Below are positions 25,257 through 33,678 of a DNA stretch of 64,000 bases, one piece after another (the stretch's first letter is position 1; each line of letters opens with the position of its first letter). The notes under the pieces were generated by a model, which was not told where the DNA came from, made no database searches, and saw nothing but the letters and a program-made list of their open reading frames with translations. Position numbers and translations under genes: made by a program. Location of the stretch: contig SFQZ01000001.1 in the NCBI GenBank assembly GCA_004562915.1, forward strand, positions 62,001 to 126,000, in the 5' to 3' direction. Source of the stretch: a bacterium (lineage in GTDB: Bacteria; Bacillota_A; Clostridia; Lachnospirales; Lachnospiraceae).

Positions 25257-26357
25257 ATGCAACTTTCCTTACATAATGGCAGCTCTGTCGGAGTCACCAT
25301 TATTTCAAATGTTTTTATCGATTATTATATGCCCCAGGCCAATGGGGAATTTGTCAAAATATATCTGTATCTGCTCCGCTGCTTAAACAGTGGACAAAGT
25401 GACTTGGATCTGGCTCGTGTGGCAGATGTTTTCAGTTGCACTGAGTCTGACATTCTCCGTACACTGCGCTACTGGGAATCCCGTCAGCTTGTTGTTCTGT
25501 CCGGTACCGATTCTCAGACATCCATTGATTTTCTGGAGCCTATGATTCCTTCGGATAAATCTCAAAAACTTTCACAGACTCTGTCTTCTGACAGAGTCTC
25601 CGGTTCTTCTGCCGTTATTGGCGAAGCGGCCCCCACACGGGAACAGGCTGTTCCAAAAGAAAAAAAAGAACGGCCAAACGCAGACCGGCTTCGGGAATTG
25701 AAAGAAAACGAAGAAGTGCGGCAGATGCTCTTTATTGCGGAACAATACCTGGGGACTACATTATCCCGTACCGTGACAGACGAATTGCTTTTTATTTATG
25801 ATCATCTCCATTTTTCCGTTGATCTGATCGACTATTTGATCGAATATTGTGTATCCAAAGGAAGCGGAGATATTCATTACATAAAAAAGGTAGCTATCAG
25901 CTGGCATGAAGCAGGAATTGACACTGTTACAAAGGCCAAACAGGAAACTACCACCTATCATAGAAATTATTTTACTATTCTGAAAGCCTTCGGGATTACC
26001 AACCGTAATCCTGTTCCTTCGGAAGTAAATATGATCAATCATTGGATGAAAGATTACGGATTTACACTGGACATTCTGACAGAAGCATGTGCCCGTACCG
26101 TCACACAGACAGGAAAAGCCAATTTCCGGTATGCAGACAGGATCCTGTCTGACTGGAAGTCGAAAGGAGTTCGTCATTTGACGGATATTCAGGCATTGGA
26201 CACACTTCATCGACAGCTTCAGACTGACCGGGAAGAACAGAAGAAAACACATCAGAAAACCCGTACCCAGACAGCCAGTTCCGCTAATCGATTTAATAAT
26301 TTTAAGCAAAGAGATTATAATTATAAAGAACTGGAAAATCAGCTTCTGAACCAATAA
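25257..26357 (+). CDS. DnaD-domain replication protein
   Basis: 366 residues. The N-terminal winged-helix part (about 1-90, FVKIYLYLLRCLNSGQSDLDLARVADVFSC then ILRTLRYWE) resembles DnaD N-domains. Two DnaD/DnaB-type C-terminal domains follow (about 130-215 and 230-310), with the YIKKVAISWHEAGIDTVTKA and DRILSDWKSKGV signatures. Firmicutes DnaD-family proteins help load the replicative helicase. The ATG at 25257 (AGGTGAT upstream) is preferred to the GTG at 25248. It is followed by a DnaC/DnaI-like loader, so the pair forms a primosome module. Confidence 0.88.
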   Translation: MQLSLHNGSSVGVTIISNVFIDYYMPQANGEFVKIYLYLLRCLNSGQSDLDLARVADVFSCTESDILRTLRYWESRQLVVLSGTDSQTSIDFLEPMIPSDKSQKLSQTLSSDRVSGSSAVIGEAAPTREQAVPKEKKERPNADRLRELKENEEVRQMLFIAEQYLGTTLSRTVTDELLFIYDHLHFSVDLIDYLIEYCVSKGSGDIHYIKKVAISWHEAGIDTVTKAKQETTTYHRNYFTILKAFGITNRNPVPSEVNMINHWMKDYGFTLDILTEACARTVTQTGKANFRYADRILSDWKSKGVRHLTDIQALDTLHRQLQTDREEQKKTHQKTRTQTASSANRFNNFKQRDYNYKELENQLLNQ

Positions 26358-26381
26358 ACGCTATTTATAAAGGAGTACTCT

Positions 26382-27371
26382 GTGTCTTTACGAAACAGTC
26401 AATACGATGCGCTGATGCGCTATTATCAAAAACTTCAGCTTCGCAATAAGCACGACCAGGATGAGCGTATCCAGGAGGCTTACCGGGAGATTCCCCGCCT
26501 TGCACAGATTGACCGGGAGATTGCCGCCGTCAGTCTGAAAAAAGCACGGCTTCTTTTGGGTGAATCTGAGGAACAGGATTTTAATCTTGCTAATCAAATC
26601 AACATCCTGGCCAGTGAGCGCAGACAGCTCCTGTTATCACACGGCTATCCTGAAGATTATCTCAAGATGCAATATACCTGCCCAATCTGTCAGGATACCG
26701 GATATGTAGGCGGTGAAAAATGCATCTGTTTTCGCAAAGCAATCAGCGAACAGCTGTATACCCAGTCTAATATCCGGGAACTCTTAGAACAGGCAAGCTT
26801 TGATTCTTTCTCTCTTGATTTCTATCCCGAAAATATGGTCAATGAATCCACCGGTTTATCTGCCCGCCGTATGGCGGAATTGGCATTGAACCGGGCAAAG
26901 GACTTTGTCCGCAACTTTGATCACTCTTTTGAAAATCTATTTTTTTATGGAGATACCGGTGTGGGAAAAACATTTCTTTCTTACTGCATCGCAAGAGAAC
27001 TTCTTGACACCACTCACAGTGTCATTTATTATTCAGCTTTCGATCTATTTGACGTATTTGCCCGAAAGACTTTTTCTAATTCAGAAGAATCGCAGGGAGA
27101 AAATGACTATATCCTGGATTGTGATCTACTGATCATCGATGATCTGGGAACCGAGCTCACCAACAGTTTTGTGGCTTCACAGTTCTTTCTATGTGTTAAC
27201 GAAAGAATTTTACGAAAAAAATCAACTATTATATCAACCAATTTAACCCTTGGAAGCTTTATGGATACCTACTCTGAAAGAGTGTTTTCCAGAGTTTCCA
27301 GCAACTACACGATGATCAAACTCATCGGCAGTGACATTCGCATCCAGAAAAAATTATTAGGAGGAATTTAA
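26382..27371 (+). CDS. DnaC/DnaI-like helicase-loader ATPase
   Basis: 329 residues. The N-terminal helical region is followed by a zinc-binding motif (CPICQDTGYVGGEKCICF), then an AAA+ core: Walker A FYGDTGVGKTFLS, Walker B LLIIDDLGTE and sensor-1 IISTNL. This matches DnaC/DnaI/IstB-type loaders that place DnaB helicase on DNA. The start codon is GTG at 26382 with AAGGAG 7 nt upstream. It lies 24 bp after the DnaD-like gene and 3 bp before prs. Confidence 0.92.
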   Translation: MSLRNSQYDALMRYYQKLQLRNKHDQDERIQEAYREIPRLAQIDREIAAVSLKKARLLLGESEEQDFNLANQINILASERRQLLLSHGYPEDYLKMQYTCPICQDTGYVGGEKCICFRKAISEQLYTQSNIRELLEQASFDSFSLDFYPENMVNESTGLSARRMAELALNRAKDFVRNFDHSFENLFFYGDTGVGKTFLSYCIARELLDTTHSVIYYSAFDLFDVFARKTFSNSEESQGENDYILDCDLLIIDDLGTELTNSFVASQFFLCVNERILRKKSTIISTNLTLGSFMDTYSERVFSRVSSNYTMIKLIGSDIRIQKKLLGGI

Positions 27372-27374
27372 AAA

Positions 27375-28562
27375 ATGGCTCAGAAAAAAACAAAAGATCT
27401 GCAGCAGCTTCCCGTTGGTCGGCTGGGAATTATTTCACCTTACAGCTGCGCTGAACTGGGAGAAAAGGTAAATCAGTATCTGGTAGAATGGAGAAAAGAC
27501 AGCCAGACCGAACATCACAACACCATTGCTTTTGACGGTTACGAAAGAGACACTTATCTGATTGAATCTGAACTGCCTCGTTTTGGTTCCGGTGAAGGAA
27601 AAGGAATCCTGAAGGAATCTGTCCGCGGAGATGACATCTATATTCTTGTAGATGTCTGCAACTATAGCCTCACTTATTCTCTCTGCGGCCAAACCAATCA
27701 TATGTCTCCGGATGATCATTACCAGAATTTAAAAAGAATTATTGCCTCCATTGCCGGAAAGGCCAGACGAATCAACGTTATTATGCCGTTCCTTTATGAG
27801 AGCCGTCAGCACAGACGCACAGGAAGAGAATCTCTCGACTGTGCCATTGCACTTCAGGAACTGGTCAATATGGGGGTAGAAAATATTATTACCTTTGATG
27901 CCCATGATCCACGTATCCAGAATGCAATTCCTCTTCATGGTTTCGAAACTGTACAGCCGGCTTATCAGTTCATCAAAAATCTGTTGAAAAACGAATCGGA
28001 TCTGCAGCTGGACAAAGATCATCTGATGATCATCAGCCCGGATGAAGGCGGAATGAGCAGAGCCATCTATCTTGCCAATAATATCGGTGTAGATATGGGT
28101 ATGTTCTACAAGAGAAGAGACTACTCCACCATCGTGGACGGACGCAATCCTATCGTCGCTCATGAATTCCTTGGAGCAGATGTAAAAGGGAAAGATATGA
28201 TCATTATTGACGATATGATTTCTTCCGGTGACAGTATGCTGGAGGTAGCACAGCTTCTGAAGGCGAGAGGCGCAGGCAAAATCTTTATGTGTTCCACTTT
28301 CGGTCTGTTTACCAATGGTCTTGACAAATTCGATAAAGCCTATGAAAATGGTGTCTTTGACCGGATCCTGACCACCAACCTGATCTATCAGACTCCGGAA
28401 TTACTGCAAAAACCATATTATATCAATTGTGACATGAGCAAATATATTGCACTGATCATTGACACACTGAACCATGACGATTCTATCAGCAAACTTCTGA
28501 ATCCGGTCGAACGAATCCAGAAAGTACTGACCAAATATAGAAACCACGAAAAGATCGGATAA
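27375..28562 (+). CDS. prs: Ribose-phosphate pyrophosphokinase (PRPP synthetase)
   Basis: 395 residues, about 80 longer than the classical 310-320-residue Prs and typical of the clostridial form. Motifs: ESRQHRRTGRESLDC (ATP/flexible loop), ENIITFDAHDPRIQNAI (Mg-binding DxH), ISPDEGGMSRA and the PRPP loop DMIIIDDMISSGDSML. The product PRPP feeds purine, pyrimidine, His, Trp and NAD synthesis. AGGAGG precedes the ATG. It is the last gene of the dnaD-dnaC-prs run and is followed at once by a large hairpin element. Confidence 0.93.
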   Translation: MAQKKTKDLQQLPVGRLGIISPYSCAELGEKVNQYLVEWRKDSQTEHHNTIAFDGYERDTYLIESELPRFGSGEGKGILKESVRGDDIYILVDVCNYSLTYSLCGQTNHMSPDDHYQNLKRIIASIAGKARRINVIMPFLYESRQHRRTGRESLDCAIALQELVNMGVENIITFDAHDPRIQNAIPLHGFETVQPAYQFIKNLLKNESDLQLDKDHLMIISPDEGGMSRAIYLANNIGVDMGMFYKRRDYSTIVDGRNPIVAHEFLGADVKGKDMIIIDDMISSGDSMLEVAQLLKARGAGKIFMCSTFGLFTNGLDKFDKAYENGVFDRILTTNLIYQTPELLQKPYYINCDMSKYIALIIDTLNHDDSISKLLNPVERIQKVLTKYRNHEKIG

Positions 28563-28564
28563 AG

Positions 28565-28783
28565 CATGCTTTTGTATTCGTAAGATGTGCGCAGAAAATC
28601 AAGCAGTCCGTTTTAGAAGCAGGTCGTTCCCCTTCAGCTAATCGCTAACTTCGACATAAGACGCTCCGGAGAACCGTCGCGCCTAAGTCTACGTAAGTGC
28701 TGGATCTTCAGGCTCACTTATTCCAATACTTCTAAAACAGACTGCTTGATTTTTACACGCTTTCTCACAAATACAAAAGTATG
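28565..28783. repeat. Nested hairpin element, copy A
   Basis: A 159-bp unit (28595-28753) with 25-bp closing arms (28595-28619 and 28729-28753, one mismatch) and a 109-bp core nearly identical to copy B at 36308-36465. A further outer pair of arms, 28565-28578 and 28770-28783 (13 of 14 matched), encloses it. It fills the entire gap between convergent prs and nfo. The core also folds internally (for example GACG/CGTC and AAGTG/CACTT on the minus strand). Not recognised as a known family; it may be a structured RNA, a terminator-like repeat or a miniature mobile element. Confidence 0.75.
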
Positions 28784-29614
28784 TTATTTTTCCAATTTCT
28801 TCAGCATTTTTATTTCTTTTGCATATCCATCCAGTTCATTTGGTGTTTCAAGATAGATGGGAATCCCCTGGAGTTTCGGATGATTCACCATGGTTTCAAA
28901 TGTTTTCACTCCAAGGGAACCTTCTCCGATTTTCTCATGCCTGTCTTTATGGCTGGCGAATGGATTTTTACTGTCGTTCATATGAATTGCTCTCAACCTT
29001 TCAACACCGATGATACTGTCAAACTCATCCAATACCTGATCCAGGTGATTCACAATATCGTATCCGGCATCATAGACATGACAAGTATCCAGACAGACCC
29101 CCATATGTTCTTTCAGCTCAACCCGTTCAAGAATTGCCCTCAGCTCTTCAAAATTTCTCCCTACTTCCGTTCCCTTTCCTGCCATTGTTTCCAAAAGAAC
29201 TGTCGTGTGCTGCTCCTTTTTCAGAATCCGATTCAGAGTCTCGGCAATCATCTTGATTCCTTCCTCTGCACCCTGCCCCACATGACTTCCCGGATGAAAA
29301 TTATAGCAATTGCCCGGAACATACTCCATTCTTTTCAAATCATCTTCCATAGTCATAAGAGCAAATTCTCGAGTGTGTGCATCCTTGGAGCAAGGATTCA
29401 GTGTATATGGTGCGTGTGCAAGAATCTGGCTGATGCCATGCTCTTTTGCAAACACATGATATTTTTCCACATCCTTTTCATCAATTTCTTTCGCCTTGCT
29501 TCCTCTTGGATTTCTTGTAAAAAACTGAAACGTGTTGGCACCAATTTCAGCAGCCTCTTTTCCCATATGCAAAAAGCCTTTGGATGAAGATAAATGACAT
29601 CCTATTCTCAACAT
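28784..29614 (-). CDS. nfo: Deoxyribonuclease IV (AP endonuclease)
   Basis: 276 residues of the Nfo/EndoIV TIM-barrel family, which cuts DNA at abasic sites. Zinc-ligand motifs are present: MLRIGCHLSSSKGF, ILAHAPYTLNPCS, NFHPGSHVGQG, LLETMAGKGTEVG, GVCLDTCHVYDAGYDI, IHMNDSKNPFASHKDRHE and YLETPNEL. GGGAGG lies before the ATG. It overlaps the upstream SbcC-like gene by 7 bp, indicating one DNA-repair operon with the two nuclease/ATPase genes. Confidence 0.95.
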   Translation of the reverse strand: MLRIGCHLSSSKGFLHMGKEAAEIGANTFQFFTRNPRGSKAKEIDEKDVEKYHVFAKEHGISQILAHAPYTLNPCSKDAHTREFALMTMEDDLKRMEYVPGNCYNFHPGSHVGQGAEEGIKMIAETLNRILKKEQHTTVLLETMAGKGTEVGRNFEELRAILERVELKEHMGVCLDTCHVYDAGYDIVNHLDQVLDEFDSIIGVERLRAIHMNDSKNPFASHKDRHEKIGEGSLGVKTFETMVNHPKLQGIPIYLETPNELDGYAKEIKMLKKLEK

Positions 29615-31188
29615 GATATTTCCTCCCGTTGTTTATCATTCAATTCTATAAGATTTATATGGATTCCCATATCCGAAAGCATCTGGGCCTCCCGCCTGTG
29701 ACATGTAAAGATCAAAACCTGACCCACTCTGTGATTCAGCCATTTCAGTGTATCTTTAAGTCTTTTCTCATCATACATGGCAAACACATCGTCAAGAAGA
29801 ACCGGCATTCTCTCTTCACATAAAACCTCTCCGACCGCCATCCGCAGTGCAAAATACACCTGCTCTACGGTTCCCCGACTAAGCTGATACAGGGATACCG
29901 GGCGGTTCCATTCATACAGGGTTACCTTTAGGTCTTCATCCATAGTAATACGACTGTATTTACCTTCCGTTATTTCACTCAAAATACTTTCCGTTCGGCT
30001 CTGCAGCCTTCGCCCAATTCTTCTGCGCATGGTACCTGATAGTTCACCTAAAGTTTTCATAGACAGTTCCAGGCTTTTTATCTCCGTATCACATATCCGC
30101 ATCTCTTCAGATTTTTCCTGCATCTCATCCCTGCTCTCAAGATAATTCTGTAATACTGTCATTTTCTCGGAAAGCTGCTGTTTCACTTCTTCTTCCCGTC
30201 CCCTGAGATGAGCAACCGTTTTGTCTGTATTTTCCTGTTTTTCCGTAGTGAAATCTTCTTTTTCCATGAAACGGTGTATACTTCCAATCCCTGTTATTAC
30301 GATTGCCAAAATCAGTACAATCCCAATAACATGTAAATACACCGGAAGGTGGTTCAATCCATTGCTCAACAGTAAAAACTCCGCCAGAATAAAGAGCACT
30401 CCCAACAGCACACTTACCACCAATATCCGGCTTTTTCCTATCCCGCTTCCTGCTTTATTTCCTCTTCTGCCGACAAAACTCCGACTCTTTTTCTCAAGTT
30501 CAACTGTTTTTCTCTCTGCCTGAATATGGTAAAGCTGCCGCTCCAACTCTTCTTTTTCCTGACAAACATATCCGATTCTGTCCTCTAACTGTTCTCTCTG
30601 CCGATTCTGTCGTTTTTCCAGCTCCTGTCTCCGGCTTTCCCACTCTTTCTTTTTCTTTTTCAGCCGTTCCAGAGCTTTCTGAACATCCACATCACCGGAA
30701 CCGGCATTTTCGTAATTTGCCATATACTTCTGAAGTTCCCGAACCATGCCTTCATCTGTCTCACTGCGAAGCTGTCCGACAGATACGGTATTATCATAAA
30801 TACTTTCATTGATACCGCCCAGAAGCATTTCAAGATCTCCATGGGCAATCGAAAGCTGTTCTCCATCTGTCTCACAGACCAGAGATTCTCTTACATCACT
30901 TTTATAAAAATTCCGATCAATCCGGAATTCTTTTCCTCCTACTTCAAATCGCATACACCCTGCATAATCCGCAGGATGTTCCCATGGTTCAAAACGGGTA
31001 TATGGATCCGTTCTGGAAGCTCTTCCCCGATATCTGGGTACGCCAAACAACATTCCCCTGATAAAGGAATGAATGGTAGTTTTCCCGCTTTCATTCGGTC
31101 CATAGATCACATTGATACCGTCTTCCAGAAATATTTCTTTTTCCTTTAACTTCCCAAAACGTTGAATCCCCAAATATGTCAGTCTCAT
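29608..31188 (-). CDS. SbcC/YhaN-like SMC-type ATPase with membrane segments
   Basis: 526 residues. Walker A NVIYGPNESGKTTIHSFIRG (about 27-46) and the YRGRASRTDPYTRFEP Rad50-like strand come first. A short coiled coil (about 165-235) is followed by two hydrophobic helices (about 254-276 and 284-303), then a second coil and the C-terminal ATPase half with LYQLSRGTVEQVYFALRMAV (signature) and MPVLLDDVFAMYD (Walker B). This is the YhaN pattern, far shorter than SbcC/Rad50. The start overlaps the SbcD-like stop (ATGA). It probably forms a membrane-tethered Mre11-Rad50-like complex with its neighbour. Confidence 0.85.
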   Translation of the reverse strand: MRLTYLGIQRFGKLKEKEIFLEDGINVIYGPNESGKTTIHSFIRGMLFGVPRYRGRASRTDPYTRFEPWEHPADYAGCMRFEVGGKEFRIDRNFYKSDVRESLVCETDGEQLSIAHGDLEMLLGGINESIYDNTVSVGQLRSETDEGMVRELQKYMANYENAGSGDVDVQKALERLKKKKKEWESRRQELEKRQNRQREQLEDRIGYVCQEKEELERQLYHIQAERKTVELEKKSRSFVGRRGNKAGSGIGKSRILVVSVLLGVLFILAEFLLLSNGLNHLPVYLHVIGIVLILAIVITGIGSIHRFMEKEDFTTEKQENTDKTVAHLRGREEEVKQQLSEKMTVLQNYLESRDEMQEKSEEMRICDTEIKSLELSMKTLGELSGTMRRRIGRRLQSRTESILSEITEGKYSRITMDEDLKVTLYEWNRPVSLYQLSRGTVEQVYFALRMAVGEVLCEERMPVLLDDVFAMYDEKRLKDTLKWLNHRVGQVLIFTCHRREAQMLSDMGIHINLIELNDKQREEISC

Positions 31189-32228
31189 AATTCTTCTTCC
31201 ATCAAAGCCTGAAGTCCATAATACAGCGCTTTCTGTTCCAAAATACCATTTTTTCCGTCAAAACAGCGGATATATTCTCCGATCAGTGTTCCCTCCTGAT
31301 GCTTTTTCAGTTTTTCCAGATCATAAAAAGGCAAAGTAGAATCTTCAGCCTCAACTACATTTCCAATCTGATACAGCGGTTCCATATCAAAATCCATGTC
31401 AGGATTCCGGTACCCTTTTACCAGAAGCAGATAAATATTCTGCTCACCTTTTTCCTCTATCATCTCTTTCGTCATCTGCTCCAGTTCCAACTGTGTTGTT
31501 GACGGTTTTACAACAATCTCCAATTTCATATAGGATCGGCTGGCAGCCGGAACAAAACGAATCCTTGTGATTCCCTTTTCTATCTGACCGTAAATAAACC
31601 CATGCACACCTGTATCCGTTCTGTCCAAGGGTTCCAGTGCCCCTGAGTAGGCAGCCCGGTTGGGAAGCAGAATCTCATGTTTGTGAATATGCCCCACCGC
31701 CGCATAGTCAAATCCTTCCAGATTTTCTTTTTTAAAGGGAATGTGCTTTTCATCTCCCCCATGCGCCAGCAAAATATGGATTCCCGGTTTCCCGTTGAAA
31801 TCAATTCCCTGATACAGATTTTCCCGGATTTCTCTGTTTTCATAGCTAAATCCGTATATCCAGGTTTTTATCTTCGGAAGATAAATTTCTTCCTGTTGCT
31901 GACTGAAAAATCCGTGTACATTCTCACACCATTCAATTTTCCGGTATGCTGAATCCAGTTTCATATAATCATGATTTCCTGCCATCCAGACCACCTGAAC
32001 TTCAGGAATTGTTGAAAACAGATAATTTAGCTCACGCACTTCCCGCACCAGCGGCTGCCGATGAAACAAATCACCGGCAATCAGCAGAAGATCCAATTTC
32101 TCTTTTCCGGCTAATGCAATCACTTTTTTGAAAGTATCCCATATTTCTTTTTCCCTTGAAGCACTCCAGGGGCAGCCCGAATCCGGAACTGCCCCCAAAT
32201 GTACATCTGCGATATGAATAAAACGCAT
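31185..32228 (-). CDS. SbcD/YhaO-like metallophosphoesterase (DNA exonuclease)
   Basis: 347 residues of the calcineurin-like phosphoesterase fold with Mre11/SbcD motifs: MRFIHIADVHLGAV, LLLIAGDLFHRQP, VVWMAGNHDYMKLD, ILLAHGGDEKHI and YAAVGHIHKHE. The C-terminal capping region is of YhaO type. GGAGAG precedes the ATG. It is translationally coupled to the SbcC/YhaN-like ATPase and followed by nfo, so a role in DNA end processing or repair is likely. Confidence 0.9.
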   Translation of the reverse strand: MRFIHIADVHLGAVPDSGCPWSASREKEIWDTFKKVIALAGKEKLDLLLIAGDLFHRQPLVREVRELNYLFSTIPEVQVVWMAGNHDYMKLDSAYRKIEWCENVHGFFSQQQEEIYLPKIKTWIYGFSYENREIRENLYQGIDFNGKPGIHILLAHGGDEKHIPFKKENLEGFDYAAVGHIHKHEILLPNRAAYSGALEPLDRTDTGVHGFIYGQIEKGITRIRFVPAASRSYMKLEIVVKPSTTQLELEQMTKEMIEEKGEQNIYLLLVKGYRNPDMDFDMEPLYQIGNVVEAEDSTLPFYDLEKLKKHQEGTLIGEYIRCFDGKNGILEQKALYYGLQALMEEEL

Positions 32229-32236
32229 ACGCTCTC

Positions 32237-33628
32237 CTATAATTCACAGTTATTTACAGTTCTCGGGAACGGCACCACGTCACGGATATTTCCCATACCC
32301 GTCAGATACATAACGCAGCGTTCAAATCCAAGCCCAAAACCTGCATGTCTGGTACTTCCATACTTTCTGAGATCCAGATAGAAATCATAATCTTCTTTCT
32401 TAAGTCCCAGTTCATCCATACGTTTTACCAGCTTATCATAATCATCTTCTCTCTGGCTTCCTCCGATGATCTCACCGATTCCTGGAACCAGACAGTCTAC
32501 AGCAGCCACTGTCTTACCATCATCATTCAGCTTCATGTAGAATGCTTTGATCTCCTTCGGATAATCCGTTACAAAGACAGGACGTTTAAATACCTGCTCT
32601 GTCAGATACCTTTCATGTTCTGTCTGAAGATCACATCCCCAGGATACTTTATACTCAAATTTATCATTGTTCTTACTGAGAATATCAATCGCTTCTGTGT
32701 AGGTCACATGTGCGAACTCCGAATTCACCACATTGTTCAGACGATCCAACAGACCCTTATCAATAAAGGAATTAAAGAAATTCATCTCTTCCGGTGCATT
32801 TTCAAGAACGTAACGAATAATATATTTGAGCATGGACTCTGCTAAAATCATATCATCCTCCAGATCTGCAAATGCAATTTCCGGCTCGATCATCCAGAAC
32901 TCTGCCGCATGACGTGTTGTGTTGGAATTCTCCGCACGGAATGTAGGTCCGAATGTATAAATATTACGGAATGCCTGTGCATAGGTTTCACCGTTTAACT
33001 GTCCGCTGACGGTCAAGTTCGTCGGTTTTCCAAAGAAGTCTTTGGAAAAATCCACTTTTCCGTCTGCTGTCTTCGGAATGTTATTCAGATCCATCGTCGT
33101 TACCTGAAACATTTCACCTGCTCCTTCACAATCACTTCCGGTAATCAGAGGCGTATGCACATAAACAAAGCCTCTCTCCTGGAAAAACTTGTGAATCGCA
33201 TAGGCAATCAGGGAACGAACACGAAACACTGCCTGAAAAGTGTTGGTCCTTGGACGAAGATGGGATACTGTTCTCAGATATTCCATACTGTGCCGTTTTT
33301 TCTGAAGCGGATAATCCGGTGCGGATGCACCTTCCACACTCACTTCCACTGCCTGAATCTCAAATGGCTGTTTTGCCTGAGGGGTTGCAACCAGAGTTCC
33401 TCTGACAATGATCGCAGCTCCTACGTTCAGTTTGGAAATCTCTGCAAAGTTTTCCATACTGTCGTGGTAAACAATCTGTAGTGTTTCAAAAAATGTACCG
33501 TCATGCAGTACAATAAACCCAAAAGTTTTGGAATCACGTACGCTTCGTACCCATCCTCCAACTGTAATTTCTTTATCCAGGTATGCTTCCCTGTTTTTAT
33601 ATATCTCTCTGACTGTAGTCAATTGCAT
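32237..33628 (-). CDS. asnS: Asparaginyl-tRNA synthetase
   Basis: 463 residues, class IIb. The N-terminal OB-fold anticodon domain (TVREIYKNREAYLDKEITVGGWVRSVRDSK) is followed by the catalytic core with FRAENSNTTRHAAEFWMIEPE (motif 2) and RHAGFGLGFERCVMYLTGM (motif 3, GFGLGxER). AsnS is distinguished from AspS by its short catalytic insert region and motif 2 residues. AGGGAGG precedes the ATG. It lies 8 bp upstream of the SbcD-like gene and 50 bp after the beta-propeller gene; no T-box is visible in that gap. Confidence 0.95.
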   Translation of the reverse strand: MQLTTVREIYKNREAYLDKEITVGGWVRSVRDSKTFGFIVLHDGTFFETLQIVYHDSMENFAEISKLNVGAAIIVRGTLVATPQAKQPFEIQAVEVSVEGASAPDYPLQKKRHSMEYLRTVSHLRPRTNTFQAVFRVRSLIAYAIHKFFQERGFVYVHTPLITGSDCEGAGEMFQVTTMDLNNIPKTADGKVDFSKDFFGKPTNLTVSGQLNGETYAQAFRNIYTFGPTFRAENSNTTRHAAEFWMIEPEIAFADLEDDMILAESMLKYIIRYVLENAPEEMNFFNSFIDKGLLDRLNNVVNSEFAHVTYTEAIDILSKNNDKFEYKVSWGCDLQTEHERYLTEQVFKRPVFVTDYPKEIKAFYMKLNDDGKTVAAVDCLVPGIGEIIGGSQREDDYDKLVKRMDELGLKKEDYDFYLDLRKYGSTRHAGFGLGFERCVMYLTGMGNIRDVVPFPRTVNNCEL

Positions 33629-33678
33629 CGTAAGCGGTCCTCCCTCGCTCCAATTTTTCCCCTATTGTATCATTTTTC

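Noticed and set aside
28565..28783. The nested hairpin as a plain intrinsic terminator or a group II intron fragment
   Set aside because: It is too long and structured for a simple terminator, and no intron domain V or reverse transcriptase is seen.
33629..33678. A T-box before asnS
   Set aside because: Only 50 bp separate asnS from the preceding gene, too short for a T-box leader.
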